Source: Paguma larvata (Eukaryota > Chordata > Mammalia > Carnivora > Viverridae). From it: 64,000 nucleotides of DNA. The stretch lies in assembly GCA_030068075.1 (NCBI GenBank), contig CM057826.1:62283312-62347311 (forward strand). The letters are read 5' to 3'. Numbering within the stretch: position 1 is the stretch's first letter; every line of letters starts with the position of its first letter. The notes beneath the pieces are model-generated. The model ran no database searches. It was not told the origin of the DNA and saw nothing but the letters and a program-made list of their open reading frames with translations. Shown one piece after another: positions 23,701-33,796 of the stretch. The translations under genes were made by a program, and so were the position numbers.

Positions 23701-25526
23701 CAGGCGGATGCGCAGAAAGGAGACGGGGGAGGGTATCTCAGGCCCCAGAAACCACGCAGACAAGGTACAGTGAGATGTGCTTTCTGGACCTACAGACTGA
23801 GGTGGGACCATGAACTGCGGCTGCAGGAAGCTGAGGTTTTAATGCACAGGAACTGGGGCCGTCAGGGGTTCCCGGGCAGGGGGGGGGGGGAGTAGGAGGT
23901 GCCAAACGAAGGGGAAGCGGGTGTTTCGAGTCTGTTAGCAGGGAGACCGTGTCAGGGCGCCAGGGATGCATAGGAGTGAAAGGGCTGGGTGGGGAGAGGC
24001 AGGAGGGAGGTCAAAGCCGGGGCCGGCAGGTATGGGCTCAAGCCCCTGCCTTGTCTCCACCACCTGTGCCCTAGCTCCGGCCGCCCTCGTCTTCTGGCCG
24101 TCCTACTTCCCAGCTGGCCTCCCTGCATTTGGCCTCTCCCCAGAAGCCTGAGGAACCTTTCCACACGGAAGTCAGATCCCGTCAGTCCCTAGCTTAGTCC
24201 GTCGTCACAGTTGTAATAATACTTTACGCTAGCCCGCAAGGGCTCTCTCACGAGCTGGCTCTTGCCCATTTTTCTGATCTCATCCCCTACCATTGCTTCC
24301 TGCCCTCTGCTCTCCGGGCCCATCTCCTTCCTCCAGCTCCCCTCCTCCACCCAACTCCTTATTCTTTGGGGTTCAGCTCAAGTGCCACCCTCCTCGATTC
24401 CCCTCCTGAGGTGGTCCCCATCCCAGCCACTCGAGGTCACATTCCACTATGGAAACGATCTGTATCGCTCTCAGGAGTGTCGGCACCTACTAGTACATAG
24501 ATAGCACGAAGTCGACAGATAGTTTTCACGTTACCACAATCCCAAATCTGCCACAAACCTGGGCAAATTAACCAGCCCTCTTCAGCGCAAAGGAAGGAGA
24601 ATTCTGCCTACTATAAACGAGTAAGCCCTGAATCACCGTATACATTCAGTTATTGTCAGTTTGGGGCCCTGCCCCCCCTTATGCAAATGCCCCGTGGGGT
24701 CCCTCTCCTCTCACACTTAGGGTGAGAGATGCTAACCACTTGGCCATTCTCCTGACACAGCTGGAAGGTGCTAGGAGGATGGACCCAGAGGAGAGCGGGC
24801 AGTGGGGCAACCACGGGCATCAGAGGCAGGAAGACCCTCGGAGCAACTCAAAGGTGGAAGTAGCTGGAGAGGAGGGCGAAGAGGGAGCCCCAGTAACACA
24901 GGAGGGAGGGCCTACAAGGAGAGGAGCTTTGGAGTCCATAAAGCTTGGCTCAAACTCCAGCTTCAGTTTTCAGCAGCTGTGTGACCTTGAGCGCCATAGT
25001 TAAACCTCTATGGAATGGGCCAGGAGCAAAAGTGAGGTAATGGGCGTTATGGTATTTGACACAGTTCTCCGCAGAGAGTAAGGGCTCCACACCAGGTAAC
25101 TATTAATCATGTGAAGAATAAGGAAAAAAAAAAAGCTACCTGCTTTGCCCAATGCATTGGTCCCCGGCCCTTCAGCTGAACCCCACCCTCACCAACTCTT
25201 CCCCCCATAGGTGTCATCACTGACCCAGGCTTCCTCAGGTGGCTGTGTCCCCGGTGACCCCTGCTCACCCCACCCCATCTGCTGACTCATATTCTCCTGC
25301 CCAGACCCTTCCCCCCTCCCCCACTCCCTCCCTCTAAGGACCCTGGCCACATTCCCTCCAAGGACCCCGGAACCCGGTAGCCCCGAAGCTCTGCGGCTTG
25401 CCCACCGACATAGAGGACGCCCTCCTTAGTCTTCTCCGCGGCCTCGGTGACCCCCTGCTTGGTTTTCTCGGCGGCTGCCACGACGCCCTCCTTGGCCATG
25501 GACAGGCCCTTCATGAACACGTCCAT
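17760..25526 (-). CDS. SNCB: Beta-synuclein (whole coding span, 5 coding exons, 134 aa)
   Basis: SNCB is a small presynaptic lipid-binding protein that restrains alpha-synuclein aggregation. Coding exons are 25526-25406, 22730-22689, 22463-22345, 18242-18153 and 17792-17760. All have GT/AG borders and they join in frame to 134 residues, the usual length. Residues 1-60 carry the synuclein KTKEGV-type repeats (KEGVVA, KTKQGV, KTKEGV, KTREGV, KTKEQA). The NAC-like segment (about 63-84) is shortened, as is typical of the beta form. Residues 95-134 form the acidic, proline-rich tail ending EYQEYEPEA. Compared with the human protein as I recall it, K86 replaces R, and E121-S122 replace D-P. The kinase-target S118 is kept. 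Intron 2 is about 2.7 kb, intron 3 225 bp and intron 4 about 4.1 kb. The gene is transcribed away from EIF4E1B. Confidence 0.97.
18153..18242 (-). CDS. SNCB: SNCB coding exon 5
   Basis: This exon of 90 bases has phase 0 at both ends and encodes residues 95-124 ([20 protein letters not shown], then [10 protein letters not shown]). The acceptor is CCTGCAG and the donor is CAG/GTGAGG. Confidence 0.97.
19360..19582 (+). mobile_element. SINEC-type SINE in SNCB intron 4
   Basis: The intact head GGGCGCCTGGGTGGCTCAG, CT stretch and A-rich tail are visible. Flanking CAGCTTG copies (left about 19350, right about 19584) suggest a target-site duplication. It is antisense to SNCB. Confidence 0.92.
19600..19880 (+). 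repeat. Old L1 3'-end fragment
   Basis: Decayed L1 3' text is recognisable: TGGAAACAACCCAGACGCC, then GAGTGAAAGAAGCTACG, then CATTTATATGAAGTTG. Confidence 0.6.
21222..21406 (+). mobile_element. MER5A-like (hAT) DNA transposon fossil
   Basis: It starts GGTGGTTCTCAAAGTATGG and ends with TTTTGAGAACC, matching the terminal inverted repeats of MER5A. The inner text (ATCAGCATCACCTGGGCACC, CCGAATCAGAAATTCTAGG) fits that family. Confidence 0.8.
21690..22060 (+). repeat. L2-like 3' end
   Basis: The typical phrases are present: CTCAGGGCCTTTGCACATG, CTTGTCAGAGAAGCCTTCCC and the closing GAATGAATGAATAATCAG. Confidence 0.6.
22293..22327. repeat. 35-bp alternating purine-pyrimidine tract, Z-DNA-prone
   Basis: An unbroken RY alternation combines (GT)n, (GC)n and (GT)n. 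It starts 16 bases into SNCB intron 4. Confidence 0.95.
22345..22463 (-). CDS. SNCB: SNCB coding exon 4
   Basis: This exon of 119 bases encodes the end of V55 through K94, including [18 protein letters not shown] and the [10 protein letters not shown] end. The acceptor is CTGCTCCAG and the donor is AAG/GTGAGC. Confidence 0.97.
22689..22730 (-). CDS. SNCB: SNCB coding exon 3
   Basis: This 42-base exon completes G41 and encodes [13 protein letters not shown]. The acceptor is GTCCCTGCAG and the donor is CAG/GTACCA. Confidence 0.97.
22731..25405 (-). other. SNCB: SNCB intron 2
   Basis: No exon is seen. It contains a G-rich tract (23047-23082, GGGGCTGGGGGTGGGGGTG), a 12-G run (23879-23890), an L2-like stretch (about 24190-24450) and a MIR (about 24940-25110). 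Confidence 0.75.
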
Positions 25527-25535
25527 CCTGGCGGC
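25406..25535 (-). CDS. SNCB: SNCB exon 2 with start codon (coding 25526-25406)
   Basis: The exon opens after a CTCCCCAG acceptor. The ATG is at 25526-25524 in strong context (CCAGGATGG). It encodes residues 1-40 (starting [20 protein letters not shown]) plus the first base of G41. The donor is G/GTGGGC. A longer upstream in-frame extension exists but belongs to intron 1 read-through. Confidence 0.97.
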
Positions 25536-26176
25536 CTGGGGAGGGCGAACACACGGGCACCGGTGCGCTGGCCGGGCACCCTCACCCCAGCCCTTCCCCT
25601 GGAACGCCGGGGGAGCCCCCTCCAGTCCCTCCTGAGACCCCGGCGCCCTTCTGGGCCGGGAGCCCCCTCCCATCTTACCCCCTGCCCAGCGTGAGGCCAC
25701 AGGGCCGCGACGAGTCCTAGCGTCCTTGAAACCCAGGGACGCGGGAGGAGCCACTGCCTCGGTTATCCGGGGCCCTGTGACCTGCAGCCCCGCGGAACCG
25801 GGGCGCCGGGCTCGGTGCGAAGCCCTGGCGCCTGCCTGTACACACACGACAGAGTCACACGACCATACACACAAACATTCTCCGCCGACACGCTCACGTG
25901 CACATACAGGACACGCAGACGTTCCAACGCGCACGGACACCCTGACACGCGAACACGGGCGCGGGCGCACGTCCACACGGCCACCCAGGCAGCTGCAGAC
26001 ACGGAGCAGCAGTCACACGTACCCCCGGGGCACAGTGACACGCACCTACCGGAGCCGTCTCTCCGTTCTCCAGCGGGTTCCGCATCTCCGCCCCCAGCCC
26101 CTTCCCGGTCCCGCCCAGTGCCCTCTCCATCCCCGGCCCTTCCCCAACCCGGGCGTCCGGAGCGCGGCCGCCTCAC

Positions 26177-26300
26177 CTGGAAGCGGAGCCCGGGCTCGGG
26201 ATGGAGCAGCGGCTGCGGCTGCGGCTGCGGCTGCGGCGGGCGGACGCGGGCGCTCGGCTAGGCCGGGCTGGGGCGGGCTCGGGGCGGACGGGGAACCGCG
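26177..26300 (-). other. SNCB: SNCB noncoding exon 1 (5' end approximate)
   Basis: A donor CCAG/GTGAGG on the minus strand fixes the 3' end at 26177, 641 bases before exon 2. The 5' limit is a guess. A second possible donor exists near 26050 (CGGTAGGTGC), so alternative first exons are possible. Confidence 0.6.
26209..26232. repeat. (GCGGCT)4 hexanucleotide repeat
   Basis: Four perfect hexamers are followed by GCGGCG. The repeat is likely within SNCB exon 1 or its core promoter. Confidence 0.95.
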
Positions 26301-27259
26301 GCCTCGCTCGGCGCCCGGGTCGGTGGGCAGCAGGCGGGGCGCGGGCCCTGGGCCGGGGCGCAGCAGTGCCCGGGCCTTGGGTGCGTCGCCAGCCGCGGAT
26401 CGCGCCTTGCGCCCTGCTAGCTCGCACGCTCGGGCTCCGGCTCCCACTCGGGCGCTGCGGCAGCTCTGAGCTCAGCGCCCCCTCTGGCGGCCGCGCCGCC
26501 CCCTCAGCCTGACTGACAGGGGGCGGGGAGGGTGACATCTCCGCGGAGCCCGCTGGCCTCCCGGGGCCGGCCGCGACGCGCCTCTGGGGACCCTTGGGCG
26601 TCGGACTCGCGTCCTGACCCCAAAGCCGAGTCTGGCGGGGAAGACAATGCAGAGTGCCAAGACTAGGGAAGAAATACTGCATGCGGTTGCCTCTGGGGTT
26701 CAAAGGGGTTCGAATCTCAGCCGTGCGGGACCTTGGGCTACTCAGCTCTCCTTTCTAAATGCCAGTTTCTTTTTCTGTAAAATTATGGATGATGAATGAC
26801 TCGCTCAACGAAGGTTGATTGAGCATTTAGACAGGTGCCAGGCAAGTTTGAGGCAATGGAGACAGTGGAAAAGGAAAACAAAGTCCCCGTCCTTGGGGAG
26901 TTTACAATGATGTGTGTGTTGCGGGGGGAGGGGGCAGAAATGGGACACAGGACAGAAAACAAACGTGTCAACACTTAAACCGAAGAAGATTGTTTCAGCT
27001 TGTGAGGAGTGTTAGGAAGATAACGGATGGCTGGTGTAACAGAATGACTAGAGGGGGTGCTTGGGAGAGTGTCCAGGGAAGGCCTCTGTGAGGAGGCCCC
27101 TGGGAGCAGAGACCCCAGAGAGGGACCAAGGCCAACATGGACAAGACCCAGAGAGGGAAATGCAAGTGCAAAGGCACTGAGACAGGACGGTGCTTAGGAA
27201 TAGATTAAAGGAAGTTCAGCTAGAGAGCCAGGAAGGAATGAAGAGGAGGACAAGACCAC

Positions 27260-27261
<2 letters not shown>

Positions 27262-27290
<29 letters not shown>
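27262..27290 (+). repeat. (TG)14 microsatellite
   Basis: This is an uninterrupted TG run of 29 bases. Confidence 0.95.
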
Positions 27291-27293
<3 letters not shown>

Positions 27294-27639
27294 GGTGCGG
27301 ATTGTAAATGGCCATAGAATGCCAGGCACACATAGGCCCTTGGTTGGAGCTATGACACAATTATGCCCAAGAAGCTATGGGATCCCAGAGGAAGGGGACT
27401 CTGACAGCTTAGGGGAGGCAGGGAAGTCTATTCAGAGGAGGTGACATCTGTGATAGGTCTCATGAGAAAGTTAAGATTTTCCTGGCAGATAGGCAGGAAG
27501 GGTATTTTAGGCTGTGGGCATAGCATGGGCAAAGGCACTGTGGCTGGGAATGCAGGGTGTGTAATTGACAGGTGAGGAGGTGAGGAGGCAGCCGGACTGT
27601 GCAAAGGGCCTGGAATAATGTGCTCATAGGCCACTGCGA

Positions 27640-28225
27640 GAACTGCAAATTGGTGCATGCTTTTTGGAAGGCAGTTTGGCAATGTTTACCAAAATCATAA
27701 ATGCCTGCTCCTTTGAGCCAACAGTTCCCCTTCCAGGAATTCATTCCTTGGATTTGCTCACACCAGCACGCAAGACATTTACGCAAGGATGTTCACTGCG
27801 GCACTGGAAATAATCTCAACGTCCGTAGAGGACTGGCTAGTTAATTGTGTTACATCCGCCCAGTGAAATGCTATGTTGCAGTTAGAAGGGATGAGCAGGA
27901 CCCATGTGTACTGACATGGGAGTGTAGCAAGTGTAGGGTGTCAAGTGACAGAGCGACTGCTAAACCTTAACGTATGGAGCTAGTCCATTTTGATACATAG
28001 ACACACATAGTTACACACTTACATACAAACCTATACGCACTTACTTATATCTAGATATACAAGGATCACACTGGCAAGGACTTCCAAAAACACTGATCAC
28101 AGTAGTTGCCCCAGGCAAGTGGGGCTGAGAGCACTCAGGGAGAGAAGCTTCTACATTTTATCACCTTCCTTCTTATGCTGTTTGGTTATTTTACTTTGAA
28201 TAGTATTTTACTTGCATAATATAAA
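27640..28225 (+). repeat. Old L1 3'-end fragment
   Basis: Typical old L1 3' text appears in order: TTTTTGGAAGGCAGTTTGGC, then GATGTTCACTGCGGCACTGG, then CAGTGAAATGCTATG, ending in AT-rich sequence. Confidence 0.65.
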
Positions 28226-30409
28226 AAGCTAAGACAAAGGACATTTGTCATTATTTTTGAGCTCCTGGCATTGGCACTCTCCCCTTCCTATGTTTGGGGG
28301 AATCTGCCATCTTATGAGCCAGGGTCCACCTCCCCCTCTAGAGCTGATGGTTTTTTCTTAGCCTTTCTTGCAGCCAAGACATGTGACCTCAGCCCCAGAC
28401 AGGCCAGCCCCAGACTTGGAACCTGAAGAAGCAGGAAAGGAGGGCAGTCTGCTCTGGGGAGGGCAGGTGGTGGTGGTGGTAGCAGCTCCTACCGGGCACC
28501 GGGACCACAGGCCGCAGTGACACTGCTTCTGGGAGTGTCCAGCACCAACAGGGCAAGCTGTCTTGTCCGTGCCCAGCTGTAGCAGCAGGGGTCTGCCTGG
28601 CAATGTGATTTGGGGCATTGTTCCAGGCAGTGTTGTCTTGAACGGGGACTCTCTGGCCTTCCTGGAGAGTTTCTGAGCTGCCCAGTGTTGGATAGTAAAA
28701 TCCTCGTCTGCTTAAATTAGCCAGAAGCGATATTTGGGAGTCTCGACTAAGAACCCCTGAATGTCAGAATCGGTGACGAAGAAGGACCAAGCAGGAGGGA
28801 GAGGAGGAAGAGAGAAAGACCATATGAAGGGTATCTGTACTTCCTACTGTAAGAACTGGGAAGTCACTGAAGGATTTTCAGCACAAGAGAGACCTAAGAC
28901 ATGCGATTTGCATTTTGTGGGACCAGATAGAGGTGGTTTGGATGTAGGACACAGCAAGATCGCAAGAAAGCTGGGGCAGAATCCACAGGAGGGATGATGG
29001 AGCCTGAACCAGGGAAGCTGAAGTGAGGCTGGAGGAGGACTGGAGGGACAGGTGGGTGTTGTTCAGGAGATAACTTAGTTGTTGGGGAAGAGGGAGAGGG
29101 AGGAGTTGGGGAAGGTTCCCAGGCTTCTGGCTTGGAAGGTGAGAGATGCGGTTGGGAAATGAAACAGGCATTGAGGATATGGGGCAGCCTCGGGGGTGGG
29201 AGGCGAGGCGGAGTTTGGGGCAGGATTGGGGCTGACCATGTGGCGCTTGACGGATGAACTAGAGGAGGTGTCTGGCAGAGTAGGATATCTGAGCCTGGAG
29301 CTTGGGAAGTCGCCCAGGGCTGGCTCCAAGTACAGATTTGGGCCACGGTGTACTAGGAAATCTTTAACACATGGCTGTCTAAGCAGAGAAATACCTTGGT
29401 ATTTGTGAAAGTTGCCCATACCCATGGTGTAAATTCTCCACACACACACACCCTGCCCCGTGGGTGATTTCACTGTCAATGTGATGCCGCAGAGCGGAGA
29501 ATTGGGAAGAGATGGGCCATGGTATGGCCTTTTACGGTATCTTCCCCATACAGGCAAAATAGGTAAAAACAATCTTAAGAGTATGGATGGTAGTAAAATA
29601 ATTAGAAAGTTTCGTGTTGAGTGTTTGTTTTCAACATAATTTATATAACCATACGTTTATATAATTTAATTTTTAAATAATGACTTTAACACCTGGCTCA
29701 GAAATTCCTGAAGCTTTAATAACTGCTCTCATAAGCTGGTCTAAGCCTGCCTAGCATACCGCTGGATTTGGGGTCATTAGCACAGATATGGCGGCCGGAG
29801 CCATGGGGAGGGTGCAGTTGCCCAGGAGGACATGGAGAGTGAAAAGGAGAGGGTCCAGAATAGAATCCTGATGCCCTGCAATCTTCCTGTGTGGCCAGGG
29901 GCAGAAGGCCTGGCTAACAGATTGAGACGGAGCAGCACAGGGAAGAGGAGAAGCTGGAGGGCATGGTAGCAGGGAAACCAAGAGGATTAGAGGAGAGCTA
30001 ATGCTACCGATGGGCCAAAGCAATGAGTAACAAGGAGTCCCCGGATTCATTTTAACAGCAGCACAGGGGCTATGGGAGCCCAGGAGGGAAGGGACACCTA
30101 CGGAAAGACTCTAGGAGAAAGTGACATACCGGCTGGGTTTTGAAAGATGAGAGGACCTGACAAGTAAGTGATGGTCAGCATTCTCAGCAGAGGATCCAGC
30201 AGGTGGAAAGTGCAGAGTGCAGAGAGAGCAGAAAACAGGTTAAGTTCTGAACCAGGCGGGCAGTTCGTCTGGCTGCTACTACAGAAGCTTAGGGAAAGCA
30301 GGTTTTTGTTCCTTCACTTACAGAAGTCCAGCGATAGGCAGGCCACAGTTGGTCTGATGACTTCCACATTCATGAGGGACCTGGAGTCCTATCTTCCTGC
30401 TCCACCATT

Positions 30410-30626
30410 TAAAAAAATTTTTTTTAATGTTTATTTATTTTTGAGAGACATAGGGACAGAGCGTGAGCAGGGGAAGGGCAGAGAGAGACACATACAGAAT
30501 CCGAAGCAGGCTCCAGGCTCTGAGACATCAGCACAGAGCCCAACGCAGGGCTCGAACCCACAGACTGCAAGATCATGACCTGAGCTGAAGTCGGACGCTC
30601 AACCGACTGAGCCACCCAGGCGCCCC
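30410..30626 (-). mobile_element. SINEC-type SINE with perfect target-site duplication
   Basis: A perfect 12-bp direct repeat TGCTCCACCATT flanks it at 30398-30409 and 30627-30638. The reverse head ends CACCCAGGCGCCCC. Confidence 0.95.
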
Positions 30627-32479
30627 TGCTCCACCATTCTTAGTAAGTGGATTCCACCTTCAAGGTCATCTCCTGGTCCAAGATGGCTGCTGCAGCCCCA
30701 GCCACCATATCTATGCAGAAAGCAGGAGGAGGGGAAGTAGGGTAAAAGAGCACCTGCCAGTTGTCTCTCTCATGAGGGATTTTTGGAAGCTAACGACTTC
30801 TGCATGTCTCTTGGCTATGCCTAGCTGTAGGGAGGCTGGAAAAGTGGTCATCTAGCCAGGCATACGACTTCCCAGAATCAAAGCGTGAGAAGGGGAGAAT
30901 GGTCACTGAGTGCGCCACCAGCACCTTTGTCACTATTTCTTTTTGCCCCCAACTTTTTTTATGTTGAAAAGCTTCCAACCTAGAGAAAAGCTGCAAGCAT
31001 AGAACAGTGAATAAAATCTTCAGAAAAGTTGCAAGATTAATAAAATGAATACCCAAATATTCTTAATCTAGGTTTGCCAGGTGTTAACATCTGCTACTTT
31101 TTTATTTTTATTTTTTTATTTTCTGGTCTGCATATGTACTGTCTCCAGAAGAAGGCAGCATGCTTACCGGGTCGCCACTTTCCAGCACAACAGATTCTTC
31201 ACCCTGTGTCACCCTGCTGCCCACACCCCACCCTTCCCCCTTTAGGGCAGACCCCTGGGCCTCTTTCTGGCCAGGCCCTAAACATGTGAGCTCTCAGGGA
31301 CCCCTCCTTGTTTCCATTCTCTCTCCCCCAAGGAAGACGGGCGTCTCCGTTCCTCTCTTCCCTCCCCTCTTCCTGAGAATGTCCTAAGGAGAATGGTTGT
31401 TGAGGTCTGGGGGAGGGAAGGGCTGGGAGGCAATCCTCGCTGGAACAGCTGGAACAGCAGGCGCAGCGAGCATCGTCTTAAGAGGATCAAGAGCATCCTG
31501 GTGATCCCAGCCCTGCCGGGGTTTTGTGAAAATCCAGATGGGCCTTTATAACTCCGTGTGTGGTGCCTGACAGTGCGACTAAACATTTCTCAACAGGCCT
31601 GCTGTCCGGAGGCCTGAGGGGTGGGGGGGAGGCAGGCAGGCCGGGTAGGGGCTGGAAACAGAGAGAGGAACGGGTGATATTTGCTGAACACCTACCACGT
31701 TCCAGGCACGACGGCCATTAGATCATCAGTCCCAAAAATCAATCCTTGAGAACAGCCATTTTCAATCCCATTTTCCGGACCCAAAGAAGGGGAGGTCCTA
31801 TAACTGGCCATTGGCATCTATTCTTTTCGCTCGGTTTTCCTGAGTGCCCACACGTGCTGTTCTGGGTCCCAGAGATTCAGCAGAGAGCAAGACCCATGAA
31901 GTCCCTGCTCTTTTAAAACTTAACGTTCTGGTAGGAAGCAACAAACACCGCAAGAACTCGTGACCAAACAGGTTTTCGTTTGTGTTGCTCTTGTCCAAAT
32001 CAGGGATGTCCACCTCGCTACGTCTCATGGTCAACTCGGCCTCCGCACTCTGACCTCCGAGCACTTGCTAAGAGCCAGCCCTGCTTTAGGTCCTAGAGAA
32101 CACAGCTGTGAAGGAAGGAAGCCTGGGTTCTCATGTCCCAGTAGGAGGCAGAGAAGGAAAATAAGTAAGTGAACTATAGGGGGCGCCGGGAGGCGCTGTG
32201 CCGGGACAGGAAGCGCAGAAGAGTAAGGAAGGGTGCGGAAAATGCTGGCGTGGAGCCGAGGGCTTGGACAGTTACCTACAGTGGGCAGGGAAGGCCTTAC
32301 TTGAGTTAGGAATTGAGGGCAGGACTGTGTAAGGTCCCGAGGCAGGAGTGAGCCTGCAAGTTTGAAGACCCTCCAGGAGGCGGCGTGGCTGGAGCGGGGC
32401 GAGTCGGAGAGGAGGCAGAGCGCTTCTGGGGCCGTGCAAACCCTCGTACTGTGAGCAGAGGAGCCCTGTGATCTTTTTC

Positions 32480-32695
32480 CTTTTTTTTTTTTTTTTTAGT
32501 TTGAGAGAGAGCGAGCACACAAGCAGGGAAGAGGGGCAGAGAGAGAGAGAGGGAGGGAGAGAGAATCATAAGTAGGCTCTGCACTCAGCCCAAGCCTGAC
32601 GCAGAACTCGATCCCACAACCCTGGGATCATGACCTGAGCCGAAATCAAGAGTCAGACGCTCAACTGACTGAGCCAGGAGCCACCTAGGTGCCCC
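32480..32695 (-). mobile_element. Older CanSINE, reverse orientation
   Basis: It has a long T run, GAGAGAGA-rich tail and CTGGGATCATGACCTGAGC, with AAATCAAGAGTCAGACGC, a variant of the head different from the common copies in this window. It ends GGTGCCCC. Confidence 0.85.
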
Positions 32696-32869
32696 TTTCA
32701 TTTTTAATGGTCGCTGTGTAGGGAGCAGGCTGTCCCTAGGCAAAGGTGGGAGCTGGGACCAGTTCAGATGCCACCACCATAATACAGGGAAGACAACAGC
32801 CGCTTGGGCTGGGGCGATGGGAGGTGAACGGAAGTGGCTGGATCCTGGATATGTTTTAAAGTAGAGCTG

Positions 32870-33080
32870 GGCACCAGGGTGGCTCAGTCGGTTGAGTGAC
32901 CGACTTCTGCTCAAGCCGTGATCTTCCGGTTCATGAAGGTTCGTGAGTTCGAGCCCCGCCTCGGGCTTGCTGCTGCCTGCTCGGATCCCACTTTGGATCT
33001 TCTGTCCCCCTCCCTCACTGCCCTTCCTCCGTTCGTTCTCTCTCTCTCTCTCCCTCCAAAATAAATAAAAACATGAAAAA
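32870..33080 (+). mobile_element. SINEC-type SINE with 10-bp target-site duplication
   Basis: AGTAGAGCTG flanks it at 32860-32869 and 33081-33090. The B-box area has a short internal duplication (GTTCATGAAGGTTCGTGAG). It splits an ancient GA-rich repeat. Confidence 0.93.
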
Positions 33081-33796
33081 AGTAGAGCTGAAGATACTAA
33101 CGTGCCGATGGGTTAGAAAGAGAGGAGTGCAGGATCATTCCAGAGTTTTTGGCGGAGCAATCGGGAGGATGGAGAAGATGGCGGGAGGAGGTCTGGGGGC
33201 AGGGGACAGGGGAAGGTCAGGAATCGAGCTTTGGATGCAAGAAGGCTGAGGCAGATGCACACTCGACACTTGGGTGGAGCTGCGGGCAGGCCGTTGGATG
33301 TGCTTTTGGATTTCACGTGGGGCCAGAGATACACTGTGTATGTGACCTTGGATGCCCGTGACTGGAGGCGATGGTGACACAGAGCAGAGGTGAGCTCCAA
33401 GGGCTCAGTCCCGGGGCCCTGCGAAGCAGGAGGAACCACCAATTTCGTTCACATCTGTCTTCCCCAGGACCTAAAACAGTGCCTGACGCAAAGGAACTGC
33501 TAGGGCAGTATTTGTTGCATGGACAGTTGACTGAATGAGTGATGCTAAGGGCTAAGAAGGAAATAAAACAGAGCGATGAAGTTAAAAAGTACATGGGGGA
33601 GAGTGGTCTATTTTTCATTGAAGTATAGTTGACACAAAACGTTAGTTTCAGGTGTACAACATAGTAATTCAACAACTCTGTAAGTTATGCCACGGAGAGT
33701 GGGCGACTTTAGATAAGGTGGTCTGGGGAGACCTCTTTAAGAAGGTGACATTCGAGGGGCACCTGGGTGGCTCAGTCAGTTTAGCATCCAACTCTT

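Larger units (their letters stand above)
25370..26640 (-). promoter_or_regulatory. SNCB: SNCB CpG-island promoter region
   Basis: CpG and GC content are high from coding exon 2 through the presumed first exon to about 26.6 kb. GC boxes are frequent and no TATA box is evident. Human annotation, as I recall it, also starts EIF4E1B transcripts head to head here, so the island may be bidirectional. I cannot place a plus-strand exon with confidence. Confidence 0.75.

Noticed and set aside
25726..26469. 247-codon plus-strand ORF in the SNCB promoter
   Set aside because: This is a compositional open frame in a CpG island with Arg/Ala/Pro-rich sequence and no support from splice sites.
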